Shown piece by piece: positions 33,702 through 42,447 of a stretch of DNA of 64,000 bases. A model generated the notes under the pieces. That model ran no database searches. It worked only from the letters and a program-made list of their open reading frames with translations, and had not been told where the DNA came from. Within the stretch, counting starts at the first letter, position 1, and each line of letters opens with the position of its first letter. A program made the translations under genes and the position numbers. The stretch comes from Agathobaculum ammoniilyticum (GTDB lineage: Bacteria > Bacillota > Clostridia > Oscillospirales > Butyricicoccaceae): the NCBI RefSeq assembly GCF_025567315.1, contig NZ_JAOQJE010000008.1, positions 62,001 to 126,000 on the forward strand. The letters are read 5' to 3'.

Positions 33702-35513
33702 CTAGTTTAGTGCAACTCCGCTTGTTGAGTAATAGCGGATAGTTTTGTCTGGATATGAAATACGAACTAGGCCATCTTGAAAACTTATAGATTCTGCGTT
33801 AGATGCCCGAAATAATTCCTGGCCATTCTCGTCAGCAACGATAGCATATTTAATATAATGGTTTTTGTCAGAGGGGTCAGGCTCGAAGCTTATCCAAGCA
33901 ATACAGTTTCCTCCATCGCTTATAACCCCCTGCAAATTCTTTCTTAAAATGTTTCCATCCTTATCGCAAAGGCAACTGATATAGCTATTGCCTTCTAATA
34001 TGTCCATGATATAGCGGCCATACAATACTTCACCTTCACTATCGTCTAAAAATGGCTTGGATACCACGTTGCCTGAAAAATCAAATAGATGCCGCTCACC
34101 TCTGCTAGTGTTATTTAAACGCCCGCTTATTAGACCTTCCTGCATGAATTCAATGTTAGGGGATTCAAGTTGTCCCCAGTCAAAAACAACAGTACCATCA
34201 TAATGGAATATAGATATCTGCCCGAAAGAGTTCTGTAATACAAGATAAGGACCAAATCCGTTCAGATAATAAGACTGTTCTAAGCTTTCTATTCCGCTGA
34301 TGCGGGATAATAATTTACCGTTTGAATCATACAGGGCAGGAGAGGTGGACATGTCAGTAATGGCTACAAAACAATCTTGATACACATTGCTGAAATATTT
34401 ATAAACAGGATCGACTATCATTTCGCCAGCACCATTGATGATACCGCACTTTGAGGACTCATCATCACCGAAGCTGATAGACCACAGTTCATCTGAAAGG
34501 GGGGAAACATACAAAACATTTTCATATAGAACTTTCCCTGAGGGCAGTGATATTACTGCACTCGTATCATTGGTATAAAAAATCCATGCACATTTATCCG
34601 AAATAAATGTGACATCCTCTAATTCTGTAACAGTATTCACAAATTGGCCGTCTATACTCATAATTTTAACCCCCATATCAGATGAGAGCTTAATATATTT
34701 GCCATGTGGAATTGACGTATCCCAAACAAAGTCCGTTGTAGAGGTTTGAGGGATCGGAAGGATTTTTGGCACCAACACTTCCCCAGATAATGTAGTATAA
34801 CCGTATGTTTGAGTGGTCGCATCTGTGTCGATCAGAATGGTTTGTGAAGCCTTATTGTTTTTGCCATCAGACTCGGCCCATCGAAATAAGCGTAGAAAGG
34901 TAATTGCAGATTGCTCAATAGTATAGTAATCGTTTGGACCGAATTTATTGTTTGGCAATCCAACCATGACGCCTGAATTGTAACAAAAAGCTATGCCGTC
35001 TAATGCCCAGGAATAAAAATGAGATTTCTCCACTCCATCAGATAAATATTCCGGTGAGCTGTTTCTGTCAGACCAGGTGTGCGAAGCCAGAAGGCTGGCA
35101 TCGGCATCTGGAATCACTGCTGTTTGGGTTAATCGATATAGCATGGTAGCAGCTTCTTGACGTGTGATCAATTTCTTTGGGGCGAATAAAGAAGTTGTTC
35201 CGGTACCGCCGACACCGTTTACTATTCCCAAAGCTGTTGCCTGTAGAACATATTTAGAGTTGGTATCAGCATAATGGCAATGCGATGTATCTATAGATGA
35301 AAGATCTAATCCACATACGTTTAACAGAGAGATTGCCATTTCACAAAATTCTTCGCGTGTGATAGGCTGTTGATATGAATTCTGCAAATGATCAGGAACT
35401 AATCCGAGTTTAACGGCTTCATCGCAATCGTTTTCTGCCCATGAAGATGGTGCGGCAAGTGAACATGTAAAAGTTAGTAAAAAAGCTAAACTAACGGAAA
35501 TTAAATTTTTCAT
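33702..35513 (-). CDS. Secreted S-layer-homology protein with C-terminal WG/KWG-like repeats
   Basis: A 603-aa exported protein. Signal peptide at residues 1-27 (MKNLISVSLAFLLTFTCSLA). SLH repeats occupy about 30-215 (PITREEFCEMAISLLNV, LGIVNGVGGTGT, LITRQEAATMLYRL, NSGVMVGLPNNKFGPND). The remaining 390 residues consist of repeated beta-propeller-like units (KCGIINGAGEMIVDPVYKYF) of the WG-repeat type. It probably binds the cell surface through SLH domains. The start at 35513 has GGAGGGAG upstream; the ATG at 35528 is too close to it. It is the last gene of the AT-rich island. Confidence 0.85.
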   Translation of the reverse strand: MKNLISVSLAFLLTFTCSLAAPSSWAENDCDEAVKLGLVPDHLQNSYQQPITREEFCEMAISLLNVCGLDLSSIDTSHCHYADTNSKYVLQATALGIVNGVGGTGTTSLFAPKKLITRQEAATMLYRLTQTAVIPDADASLLASHTWSDRNSSPEYLSDGVEKSHFYSWALDGIAFCYNSGVMVGLPNNKFGPNDYYTIEQSAITFLRLFRWAESDGKNNKASQTILIDTDATTQTYGYTTLSGEVLVPKILPIPQTSTTDFVWDTSIPHGKYIKLSSDMGVKIMSIDGQFVNTVTELEDVTFISDKCAWIFYTNDTSAVISLPSGKVLYENVLYVSPLSDELWSISFGDDESSKCGIINGAGEMIVDPVYKYFSNVYQDCFVAITDMSTSPALYDSNGKLLSRISGIESLEQSYYLNGFGPYLVLQNSFGQISIFHYDGTVVFDWGQLESPNIEFMQEGLISGRLNNTSRGERHLFDFSGNVVSKPFLDDSEGEVLYGRYIMDILEGNSYISCLCDKDGNILRKNLQGVISDGGNCIAWISFEPDPSDKNHYIKYAIVADENGQELFRASNAESISFQDGLVRISYPDKTIRYYSTSGVALN

Positions 35514-35837
35514 AGTGTCTCCCTCCACTTCCTTATAGCACTTTTGCTTATTTTATCACTTCTACTTGGTTGTTTCAAGTTAGGCGTGAAATACAAGCGT
35601 TATCATTATATGAGAGTACGGTATAACATCCATACTTAGTAATGCAGCTCCACGCGTATTAAAAGCTGTCTAATTGCTTGGGTTGAAAATAATCAGATAC
35701 GCTTGCCTGATTACAAGAAACCCCTTTGAAGCCGGTTTAGCTAAGGTACTAAAAAATATAAATGGAACTTATTATTCAGGAAAGGCGTGCTTATGCACGC
35801 CTTTCCTTTCGGTATACGCTATAAATAGAGTGTGCTT
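35514..35837. other. Intergenic region with one strong hairpin
   Basis: No gene seen. A perfect 12-bp stem with TTAT loop lies at 35779-35806; its flanks have only short T-runs on either strand, but it sits just past the stop of the minus-strand ICE operon and may end it. The composition changes here from AT-rich island back to GC-rich ICE. Confidence 0.6.
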
Positions 35838-36548
35838 TCAGGCTGCTTTCAAAGCCCGTATCCCCTGGGACCGTATCTGCAATTCCTGCTGGTACAGCTG
35901 CAGGGAATGAAATTCCTCGTCTGTCTCCGTCAGCTCCTTCTGGAACAGCGCCTCGTAGCGCTGCTTTTTCTCCTTCAGATCTTCAATACGACGGATCCAG
36001 CGCTCCATGATGGCCGCGCTCTGGCAGCCGCTGTCTATCAGGTAAGCTGCCTTCTCCTGGTACTCCTGCGCCTCCCTGCGTGCGAGTGCATAAAACTCGC
36101 CGGCCATCTTTTCACGCTGCTTTGCATCGTCAGCCACAAAAAAGCTGTTCACCACCAGCGCCTTGTCGTTCCGGTTGGCATGGTTCAGCTGCTCTATCAG
36201 TTCCTCGAACAGGCCAACCTGGTGCATTTTGTCCCGCGGGATGAAATACAGCTTGCCATAGACCGAGACCGGCAGCGCGTCCAGTGCCTTCAGATAGTGC
36301 AGCAGCACCGTGTCTATCTGGCTGCGGCCCAGGCAGTTCCGGAACACGCCGAATTTCTGCTCCATGTCTGTGCAGAGCTGGTCCACATCCAATAGCGGGT
36401 CGCCCTGCACGGTATCGTGGTACATCATACCGGCGCCGCTGTCATAGCAGACGTTGGCCAGCTTCTCATACCGGTTCGTGCGCAGGCCAACGCTCTCCCG
36501 CACCAGCTCGCGCGAATAAAGGTTTCCGTCCCGCTGGTTGTCGCGGCA
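35838..36548 (-). CDS. DUF6744-like ICE protein, 5' end in the gap
   Basis: The C-terminal 237 codons are visible. Motifs NLYSRELVRESVGLRTNRYE, VDQLCTDMEQKFGVFRNCLG, YGKLYFIPRDKMHQVGLFEE and DDAKQREKMAGEFYALARRE match the DUF6744 proteins I know from Clostridia ICEs; the tail is a coiled coil (EDLKEKKQRYEALFQKEL). Function unknown, probably DNA metabolism. It is the last gene of the minus-strand ICE operon. Confidence 0.65.
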   Translation of the reverse strand, partial: CRDNQRDGNLYSRELVRESVGLRTNRYEKLANVCYDSGAGMMYHDTVQGDPLLDVDQLCTDMEQKFGVFRNCLGRSQIDTVLLHYLKALDALPVSVYGKLYFIPRDKMHQVGLFEELIEQLNHANRNDKALVVNSFFVADDAKQREKMAGEFYALARREAQEYQEKAAYLIDSGCQSAAIMERWIRRIEDLKEKKQRYEALFQKELTETDEEFHSLQLYQQELQIRSQGIRALKAA

Positions 36549-36839
36549 NNNNNNNNNNNNNNNNNNNNNNNNNNNNNNNNNNNNNNNNNNNNNNNNNNNN
36601 NNNNNNNNNNNNNNNNNNNNNNNNNNNNNNNNNNNNNNNNNNNNNNNNNNNNNNNNNNNNNNNNNNNNNNNNNNNNNNNNNNNNNNNNNNNNNNNNNNNN
36701 NNNNNNNNNNNNNNNNNNNNNNNNNNNNNNNNNNNNNNNNNNNNNNNNNNNNNNNNNNNNNNNNNNNNNNNNNNNNNNNNNNNNNNNNNNNNNNNNNNNN
36801 NNNNNNNNNNNNNNNNNNNNNNNNNNNNNNNNNNNNNNN
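36549..36839. other. Assembly gap (N run)
   Basis: 291 unknown bases; holds the start of the DUF6744-like gene and any intergenic region after the primase gene. Confidence 1.
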
Positions 36840-36842
36840 TCC

Positions 36843-37868
36843 TTATGCACTTCGTTTCAACGCCAGAAAATCGTCTATGCCCTTGCAGACCGGATCCCAT
36901 GCCATCGTGCGGCAGGGGACGCCGGCTTTTTTCATTTCCAGCCGTAGGCGGGAGACAGCCGCCTGTACCTGAGGGTTGCAGCGTTTATCCATGTCGAACG
37001 CCTCCCATGCCTGTGAGACGCGGAGCTCCTTCAGCGTATCCGCCAGGAACGAGACTGCATTCACGCCCGGGACGCAGACGAAAAGCGTCCCGCCAGTCAG
37101 GAAGCTGGACACATCGCCCTTTATCGGGCCTTCTGTGATCACCGCTTCCTTCCGGCTGCGGTCACCGGCGACATGCACCCAGCTTCTTGCGCCTGTCCCA
37201 TACGGCTTGCCCGCGCTGGACATCCATGCGTATTTCATGCGTTCCGCGTTGTCGCGCCGGATCTGGACGCCCTGTATACGTCCGTCCGCCGCGCGCACTG
37301 GGACCAGCAGGCCGCTGTATGCGCACGTCCGCCACGCGCCCAGTTTGTAGAAAAAGCCGGGGATACCGTTCAGGTCAAAGCGGGCGGAAAGCTGCGCGGC
37401 GATCTGGTCGCGCAGCTCCTTCCCGCTTCCCAGCGTGCGGTAGCCGTTCTGCCAGATGGCAGCGTCGGTCAGGCCGCGGGCGAGCAGGTTATCTCTATGC
37501 GCCGCGGACAGGGGCAGCAGCCCCAGCATGGCGCGGTACACCGCGTCCCGCCGGTCAAGCGGCGCGGGTTCGCGTTCGGGCGGGCGCTGCACGGCCGGAC
37601 GGGGGAAGTGGATCACGCTGTCCCCCAGCAGCTCGTGGTAGGCGTTGCGGTAAGAAAGCCCGGTGCGCCTTGCGTACAGGGAAACGGCATTTCCGTGCGC
37701 CCCGCAGTGGAAGCAGTGGTACTGGTCCGTGTCCGTGTACAGGTACAGCCGCCGTCTGCGGTCCCCGCAGAACGGGCAGTTGATATGCACCTGCCGCTGC
37801 CCGCTGTCCTCCACCGGCAGGCCGCTCTTCCTTGCCGTGGGCAGGATGGGGAAGGTCTTATAGCCCAT
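36843..37868 (-). CDS. DNA primase-like protein (CHC2 zinc finger and Toprim domain)
   Basis: A 341-aa protein. The CHC2-type zinc ribbon has Cys31, Cys34, Cys52 and Cys55 (CPFCGD...YHCFHCGAHG). A Toprim-like domain follows with Glu in AVITEGPIKGD and Asp residues in AFDMDKRCNPQ and KGIDDFL. It would lay primers or act in replication restart of the element. It is shorter than chromosomal DnaG (about 600 aa) and lacks the helicase-binding domain. It starts 4 bp after the ATPase gene. Confidence 0.8.
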   Translation of the reverse strand: MGYKTFPILPTARKSGLPVEDSGQRQVHINCPFCGDRRRRLYLYTDTDQYHCFHCGAHGNAVSLYARRTGLSYRNAYHELLGDSVIHFPRPAVQRPPEREPAPLDRRDAVYRAMLGLLPLSAAHRDNLLARGLTDAAIWQNGYRTLGSGKELRDQIAAQLSARFDLNGIPGFFYKLGAWRTCAYSGLLVPVRAADGRIQGVQIRRDNAERMKYAWMSSAGKPYGTGARSWVHVAGDRSRKEAVITEGPIKGDVSSFLTGGTLFVCVPGVNAVSFLADTLKELRVSQAWEAFDMDKRCNPQVQAAVSRLRLEMKKAGVPCRTMAWDPVCKGIDDFLALKRSA

Positions 37869-37872
37869 CCCG

Positions 37873-39660
37873 TCACCCAGCCTTCCGCTGCGGCTCGTCC
37901 AGCGCTTTCACCTGGAGTGTCTGCCGCGGTACGACGCGGGCCAGTATCATCTGCCCGCCGTGCTGCGCGGCGCCGAGGTCGCACAGGCTCTCCGTGTTGT
38001 CCACGAACAGCGGATAGCTTTTGCCGGATAACCTGGATAACAGCTCTACCACCTCCAGCCCGCAGCGGACGCGTTCGGAAAGGGAGAGCCGGACATAGTC
38101 GCGGCCATCCCAGGTCAGCTTGAACACGTCCCGCAGCTCGCCGCTTTCCTTCATCGGCTCATACAGCTTGAGGCCGGCCCTGCGCATTTTCACAGGGGCA
38201 AACAGCCGCGCCGCCCGTTCGGACTGGTAGGCTTTCGCCGCCGTGATCTTGTCGTTTATTGCACGAATTTCTTCATCCAGCTTGTCCAAAGCCTCTTTCT
38301 GCCCCCTGGGCAGGCTGCTCAGCAGCTTCTGGATCTGCTCCATTTCGCTCTCCAGTTTGCCTTGCTCATGGAACAGGGCCTGGTATTGTTGCGCCTCTTC
38401 GGCCGTCAAGCCACCCAACAAAAGGGCTGCGGACAGTTCCTTGATTTTTGCCTTAATGCTGTCCCGCTGCTGCGCGGCGACGCCTGTGGGCAGTGTCTGG
38501 AGCGCCGTGGCAAGACGGGAGATTTCGGCGGCTTTCTGCGCTTCAAACTGCAGACGGCTTTGCGTTTCCTGCGCGGCGAGCGCTTCACTCTGCTGCCGCA
38601 GGGCAGTGCCGTCCGTCTGGATCTTCTGCAGCCGCTGGGTAAAGGCCGCCTGCACTTCAGGAAATGCGGCGCCGTCCAAGCGGCGCAGGCAGGTCGGACA
38701 GACGCCCTGCTGCTGCAAATACCGTAAGCGGCCGACTTCATCATCGTATTTGCTGTACAGAAGCTGAAGCTGGTTTTGCATCTGCTGCAGCTGTGCCGCG
38801 CCGGCAGATTCGTACTGCCGCTGCTGCGCGGCGTCCAGCTCTGCCTGCAGCCGAACGCGCTCGTGTTCGGCGTGGTCCTCCGAAACCGTGTCATACTGGG
38901 CGTTCAGCTCTGCGATCTGCGTTTGGATCGCCGAAGTGTTGCAGGCTTCCTGCTTGCGGGCCAAAGGCGCGAGCGCCGCGGCCGTGTGGGCGAGCAGGGC
39001 TTTCTTTTCGTCCAGCTCCTTTTGCAGCCTTGCACGCTGGCTGTCCGTCTGCTGCATCTGGCCGTCCAGTACCAGCCGGTCCTTTTCCAGCTCCTTCAGC
39101 TCGCTGCGCTTCTCTTTCAGGTAGACCTCCGGCATTTCCAGCCGGTCGTCCCCGAGGACGCCGCGCATGTGTTCGCTCAGCTTTTCCATCACCGCTTCGT
39201 GCGGCACAGCGGGCAGGTACTGCTCGATCAGCTTCCGCCCGTCCCCGCCGAGGACCTCTGCAAAGTACAGGGGATTGAGCAGGGAGAGGATGAGGTCGCG
39301 GCTGCCGAACCGCTCCGCGAAGCGTTCCAGTGTCATCAGGACGCCGTCCAGTGATACGAAGGTCTTCCCCTCGTGCCGCCCGCGGCGGATCACATGCGTC
39401 TGGCCGTCCTCCGTGCGCACGGCGATCTCCGCGCGCATGTTCGCAGACGCCCCGTTCTGCAGCCGGTCCAGATCGCGGCCGCCGAAGTACGGCGCGCCGG
39501 TGAGCGCATAGGCGATCGCGTCCGCGACCGTGGACTTTCCCTGGTAGTTGTGGCCCGTGACGGCCGTCCTGCGGCCGAACGTCCAGCTGTGTTCGTCTGC
39601 AAAGCAGCTAAAACCGGTAACAGTCAGCTGCACGATCTGCAGAGAAGCGATCTGCGCCAT
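37873..39660 (-). CDS. Rad50/SbcC-like AAA ATPase
   Basis: A 595-aa ATPase: Walker A GHNYQGKST near residues 37-45, a long coiled coil (about 165-490) with a zinc-hook motif CPTC near residue 323, and a C-terminal head with signature LSLSERVRCGLEVVELL and a Walker B-like LFVDNTESL. It would tether or process DNA ends. No Mre11/SbcD nuclease is next to it. The start at 39660 is chosen over 39666 because AAAGGAG is then 9 nt away; it overlaps the stop of the small upstream gene (TGATG). Confidence 0.85.
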   Translation of the reverse strand: MAQIASLQIVQLTVTGFSCFADEHSWTFGRRTAVTGHNYQGKSTVADAIAYALTGAPYFGGRDLDRLQNGASANMRAEIAVRTEDGQTHVIRRGRHEGKTFVSLDGVLMTLERFAERFGSRDLILSLLNPLYFAEVLGGDGRKLIEQYLPAVPHEAVMEKLSEHMRGVLGDDRLEMPEVYLKEKRSELKELEKDRLVLDGQMQQTDSQRARLQKELDEKKALLAHTAAALAPLARKQEACNTSAIQTQIAELNAQYDTVSEDHAEHERVRLQAELDAAQQRQYESAGAAQLQQMQNQLQLLYSKYDDEVGRLRYLQQQGVCPTCLRRLDGAAFPEVQAAFTQRLQKIQTDGTALRQQSEALAAQETQSRLQFEAQKAAEISRLATALQTLPTGVAAQQRDSIKAKIKELSAALLLGGLTAEEAQQYQALFHEQGKLESEMEQIQKLLSSLPRGQKEALDKLDEEIRAINDKITAAKAYQSERAARLFAPVKMRRAGLKLYEPMKESGELRDVFKLTWDGRDYVRLSLSERVRCGLEVVELLSRLSGKSYPLFVDNTESLCDLGAAQHGGQMILARVVPRQTLQVKALDEPQRKAG

Positions 39661-39839
39661 CAGCATGCACTCCTTTGCGCATGGCTTTCCATCCAGCCAT
39701 GCAGGACGGAAACAGCCTCCCTGTGTCCAAGCTCAGGGAATTCGCGTTCGAGGAACTTGGCGGCTCCGAACATGTTAATAAGCCCGCTGTCCCGCAGTTC
39801 GTCCAGATAAGCATAGTATATGCGTTTATCCTGTTCCAT
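39660..39839 (-). CDS. Small ICE protein of unknown function
   Basis: A 59-aa protein (MEQDKRIYYAYLDELRDSGL...SVLHGWMESHAQ), predicted three-helix. GGAGG lies 5 nt before the ATG, and the stop overlaps the ATPase start, so it is a real, coupled gene. The LINMFGAAKFLEREFPEL stretch resembles small ICE-encoded proteins of unknown role. Confidence 0.7.
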   Translation of the reverse strand: MEQDKRIYYAYLDELRDSGLINMFGAAKFLEREFPELGHREAVSVLHGWMESHAQRSAC

Positions 39840-39852
39840 AGCATCCTCCATT

Positions 39853-40635
39853 TCACGCGGCAGGCTGGTAGTCCTGCAACTCATAGTACGTCCCGCCGGC
39901 GCCGCTGCGCCGCACGATCTTAGCGCCCTGTATCCGCACGCCGTTTGCCAGCCCGGGCTTTGCCCCAAGGCTGAATACCTTGAACGCCCTGTTATCCGGC
40001 GTCACCAGATCGACCCACGCCGCGGCAGGGTAGCCCTGCAACGGCGCGGGCTGCAGGCCGCGTACCGCATAGACGCCCGCCGGCGCATTGCCTGTGTTGG
40101 GCGGCTGCGCCGAGGCCAGCCCCAGCTTTTGCAGCTGCTCCGCATAATACGAATCCAGCTCCGCCGGATGGGCGATCTGCCTGTACCTGTCCAGGGACGT
40201 CCATTTGGCTGGGATCTCATATAAATACCGTCCAACGCTCCAGAGTACCGCCGCGCGCTTAAAGCTGTCCGAGATACCGCCCTTGATGGCCTCGATGTCC
40301 GTGTTCTCCGCGCCGTCCACCTTTTCTACCCATTCCTTGCGCTCTTCATGATAGATGGAGAGCCCGCAGAGCTGGGAGGAGACAGGGGCTTTCTGCGCTT
40401 CGTTCGGGTCATCATACTTGCCGGGCTTGGGGATGTACTGGTGCCACGGGATGAACCTCGTGCGCCAGAAAAACGGCCCAACCACATCGTCCAGCCGGTT
40501 CTGGATCGCGCGGCTGTCTATGAATGCCACGGCCAGCCCTTCGCTGTTCGAGTTTCGCGTTTTGGTCACGCGCCACTCTACGTCCGCGGCCGCAAACGGC
40601 TCGCTGAGCCGCTTGTACAGTTCTGCTCCGGTCAT
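39853..40635 (-). CDS. Rad52/Rad22-like single-strand annealing protein
   Basis: A 260-aa protein. Residues 1-150 match the Rad52/22 annealing core: VAFIDSRAIQNRLDDVVGPF, FFWRTRFIPWHQYI, then IEAIKGGISDSFKRAAVLWS and VGRYLYEIPAKW. The C-terminal part is a variable tail. It would anneal single strands during element recombination, working with the neighbouring Rad50-like ATPase. It starts 3 bp after the E2-like gene. Confidence 0.85.
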   Translation of the reverse strand: MTGAELYKRLSEPFAAADVEWRVTKTRNSNSEGLAVAFIDSRAIQNRLDDVVGPFFWRTRFIPWHQYIPKPGKYDDPNEAQKAPVSSQLCGLSIYHEERKEWVEKVDGAENTDIEAIKGGISDSFKRAAVLWSVGRYLYEIPAKWTSLDRYRQIAHPAELDSYYAEQLQKLGLASAQPPNTGNAPAGVYAVRGLQPAPLQGYPAAAWVDLVTPDNRAFKVFSLGAKPGLANGVRIQGAKIVRRSGAGGTYYELQDYQPAA

Positions 40636-40638
40636 TCG

Positions 40639-41310
40639 TCATACACCTCCCCTGATGAAATCCGTAAGTGTTTTCCCGTTCGGGATCAGCACGTCGCTGT
40701 AATAGTACGCGGGATCCTTGTCCTTCAGGTGCTCGAACAGCTCCCGCGCGGACAGGCCGAGCCTTGTGCAGTCCGGCTTATAATAATCGTCCCCAAAGGG
40801 CAGGGAGAGTACGCGGTGCATGAGCCCGCGCAGCTTCCACAGCGTATCGTAGCCGGTAAACTGGTTGGTCCCCACGCAGAGCGAAAAACCGTTGACGTTT
40901 GGGAACGGGAAGCGGTACAGCTTTGTCTCAGGGGAAAGGCTGCCCGCATCACAGACCGCCATCTGGAAACCGTTCAGCATCCCGCCTTTCATTCTGCACC
41001 GCAGCAAAAGGCGAGGCAGCGGGAAATCCGGATACACGGTCTTGTGGTACCAGACCGTGCAGCGGTCCGTGACGTTTTGGAGCGTCACGTCCCAGCCGTC
41101 CGGATACGCGGTGAGCGAGGCGACGCCCGGCGGGAGCAGGCCGCTCCGCACAGGGGCCATCCGGATATGCGTTTTGAACTCGTTTGCCAATGCGCCACCA
41201 GGGATGTGCTTGACCTCATGCGTGCCGTCTTCGCGGACCAACTCGGTTTTTACCACGCTTTTCAGCGGGTCCAGATGCAGCACAGCCTTGCGGATGCTTC
41301 CAGCCATCAT
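40639..41310 (-). CDS. Prokaryotic E2-like protein (Prok-E2_D / PRTRC-B type)
   Basis: A 223-aa protein. The stretch TKLYRFPFPNVNGFSLCVGT followed by LRGLMHRVLSLPFGDDYYKP corresponds to the conserved core of PRTRC system protein B, a family assigned to ubiquitin-conjugating (E2) folds; the Cys in FSLCVG is the likely thioester residue. It is encoded in one operon with a ThiF/E1-like and a JAB-domain protein, which supports the assignment. Substrate and modifier are unknown. Confidence 0.7.
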   Translation of the reverse strand: MMAGSIRKAVLHLDPLKSVVKTELVREDGTHEVKHIPGGALANEFKTHIRMAPVRSGLLPPGVASLTAYPDGWDVTLQNVTDRCTVWYHKTVYPDFPLPRLLLRCRMKGGMLNGFQMAVCDAGSLSPETKLYRFPFPNVNGFSLCVGTNQFTGYDTLWKLRGLMHRVLSLPFGDDYYKPDCTRLGLSARELFEHLKDKDPAYYYSDVLIPNGKTLTDFIRGGV

Positions 41311-41888
41311 GCCGCCTCCTTTGCCTGCGCGGGATGCGAAAAGCTTATGACCTGCCCAGTCTTATTGTCCGAGGCCAATATCTCCATGCTGGAGCGGAAA
41401 TACGTCATCACATCCAGCAGTCCGGCCAGCAGGGGTTCCCAGTCCGTAAACTGTTCCTCATATATCCAGACAGATAAGCCAAACCCGTATTCATGGTGTG
41501 TCTGTGTTACCAGACGGAACCAGCATCTGTACGGGCAGTAATCCAGCATGGTGTTATTGAAATACGAGAGCGCGTCCAGATAGTAAACGTCCTGCTTGAG
41601 CGGGATACCGGCTTGTTCCGCGTGCCTTTGCGCAAAGCGGAAATAGCCCTGTATCACGGCGTCCGAAAAGTACATCCGGCAGGTCATCATATCCTCGTCT
41701 TCGCGGATATCAACGAAGTCCGCCAGCGCATCGAGCAGTTCGGACCAGTAGGTATAGAGGAAGTCCTCATCGCCCCAGAGCGCATTTCCAGTGTTCCGGA
41801 TGAATTCGTCCAGCTTGCCGGCTTCCCAGTACAGGGCTGCAAGCTCGAGCTGCTGGAAGGCATACTGCAAATCTTCATAGCTCCGCAT
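41307..41888 (-). CDS. Unknown protein of the ubiquitin-like operon
   Basis: A protein of about 193 aa, acidic and aromatic-rich (MRSYEDLQYAFQQLELAALY, DALADFVDIREDEDMMTCRM, DYCPYRCWFRLV). GAGGGGGG lies just before the ATG at 41888; an ATG at 41903 is also in frame. It overlaps its downstream neighbour by 4 bp. No known family seen. Confidence 0.65.
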   Translation of the reverse strand: MRSYEDLQYAFQQLELAALYWEAGKLDEFIRNTGNALWGDEDFLYTYWSELLDALADFVDIREDEDMMTCRMYFSDAVIQGYFRFAQRHAEQAGIPLKQDVYYLDALSYFNNTMLDYCPYRCWFRLVTQTHHEYGFGLSVWIYEEQFTDWEPLLAGLLDVMTYFRSSMEILASDNKTGQVISFSHPAQAKEAA

Positions 41889-41899
41889 AGCCGCCCCCC

Positions 41900-42196
41900 T
41901 CATACAAATCGGACGGAATGGTCTGCCGCCGGCCGCGCCGATACGGCGGGCGCGTACAGCATGAGGATCGGTGTTTCGAGCTGGTCCGCCTCTTCGCAGC
42001 GGTAATACATGTCGCGGGCGTCCTCCGGCTGGAAAGCACCCCAGTCTATTTCATACAGGGAAATATCCTTCCCAAACAGGAACGGCAGGGCGATGTGTTC
42101 CGTAAGATACCCTGTGCCGAACAGCGGTTCGTTCTCATTGCTCTCCGGCAGGCCGTCCAGACTGCGGATAAAATCCGTCATGTTCAATTTCAGCAT
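41900..42196 (-). CDS. Small unknown protein of the ubiquitin-like operon
   Basis: A 98-aa protein (MLKLNMTDFIRSLDGLPESN..., ending DHSVRFV), acidic and without a motif I know. It comes directly after the IS110 insertion, which has separated it from the rest of the operon and from its promoter. Size would allow a ubiquitin-like fold but there is no C-terminal Gly-Gly. Confidence 0.6.
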   Translation of the reverse strand: MLKLNMTDFIRSLDGLPESNENEPLFGTGYLTEHIALPFLFGKDISLYEIDWGAFQPEDARDMYYRCEEADQLETPILMLYAPAVSARPAADHSVRFV

Positions 42197-42219
42197 CTTC
42201 CTGTCCTTGTATTATAGAG

Positions 42220-42447
42220 TAGTAGTTATTAGAGCCCCTCTCCAAGGGCTGTGCTACACTGTAAGGGATGCTGTGGATTGGTGAACTTGTCCTACCACAA
42301 GATGGTTTAAGAAAGGTTCCAACCACAGCCCCTTACACTTTTGTTAATCAGTTAAATACCGCCAGACGGTTGATGTAGAACAAGGCTACAAAAGTAAGGT
42401 GCGCTGTGGATGCAGCATCATAATTCTAACCGCCGGAGGTTTTTGCT
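42220..42447 (+). ncRNA. Candidate bridge-RNA region of the IS110 element
   Basis: Non-coding left end with several short inverted repeats (for example AGCCCCTC...AAGGGCT near 42231-42250). In IS110-group elements this region encodes the bridge RNA that pairs with donor and target DNA. The RNA limits and its guide loops were not derived. Confidence 0.45.
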
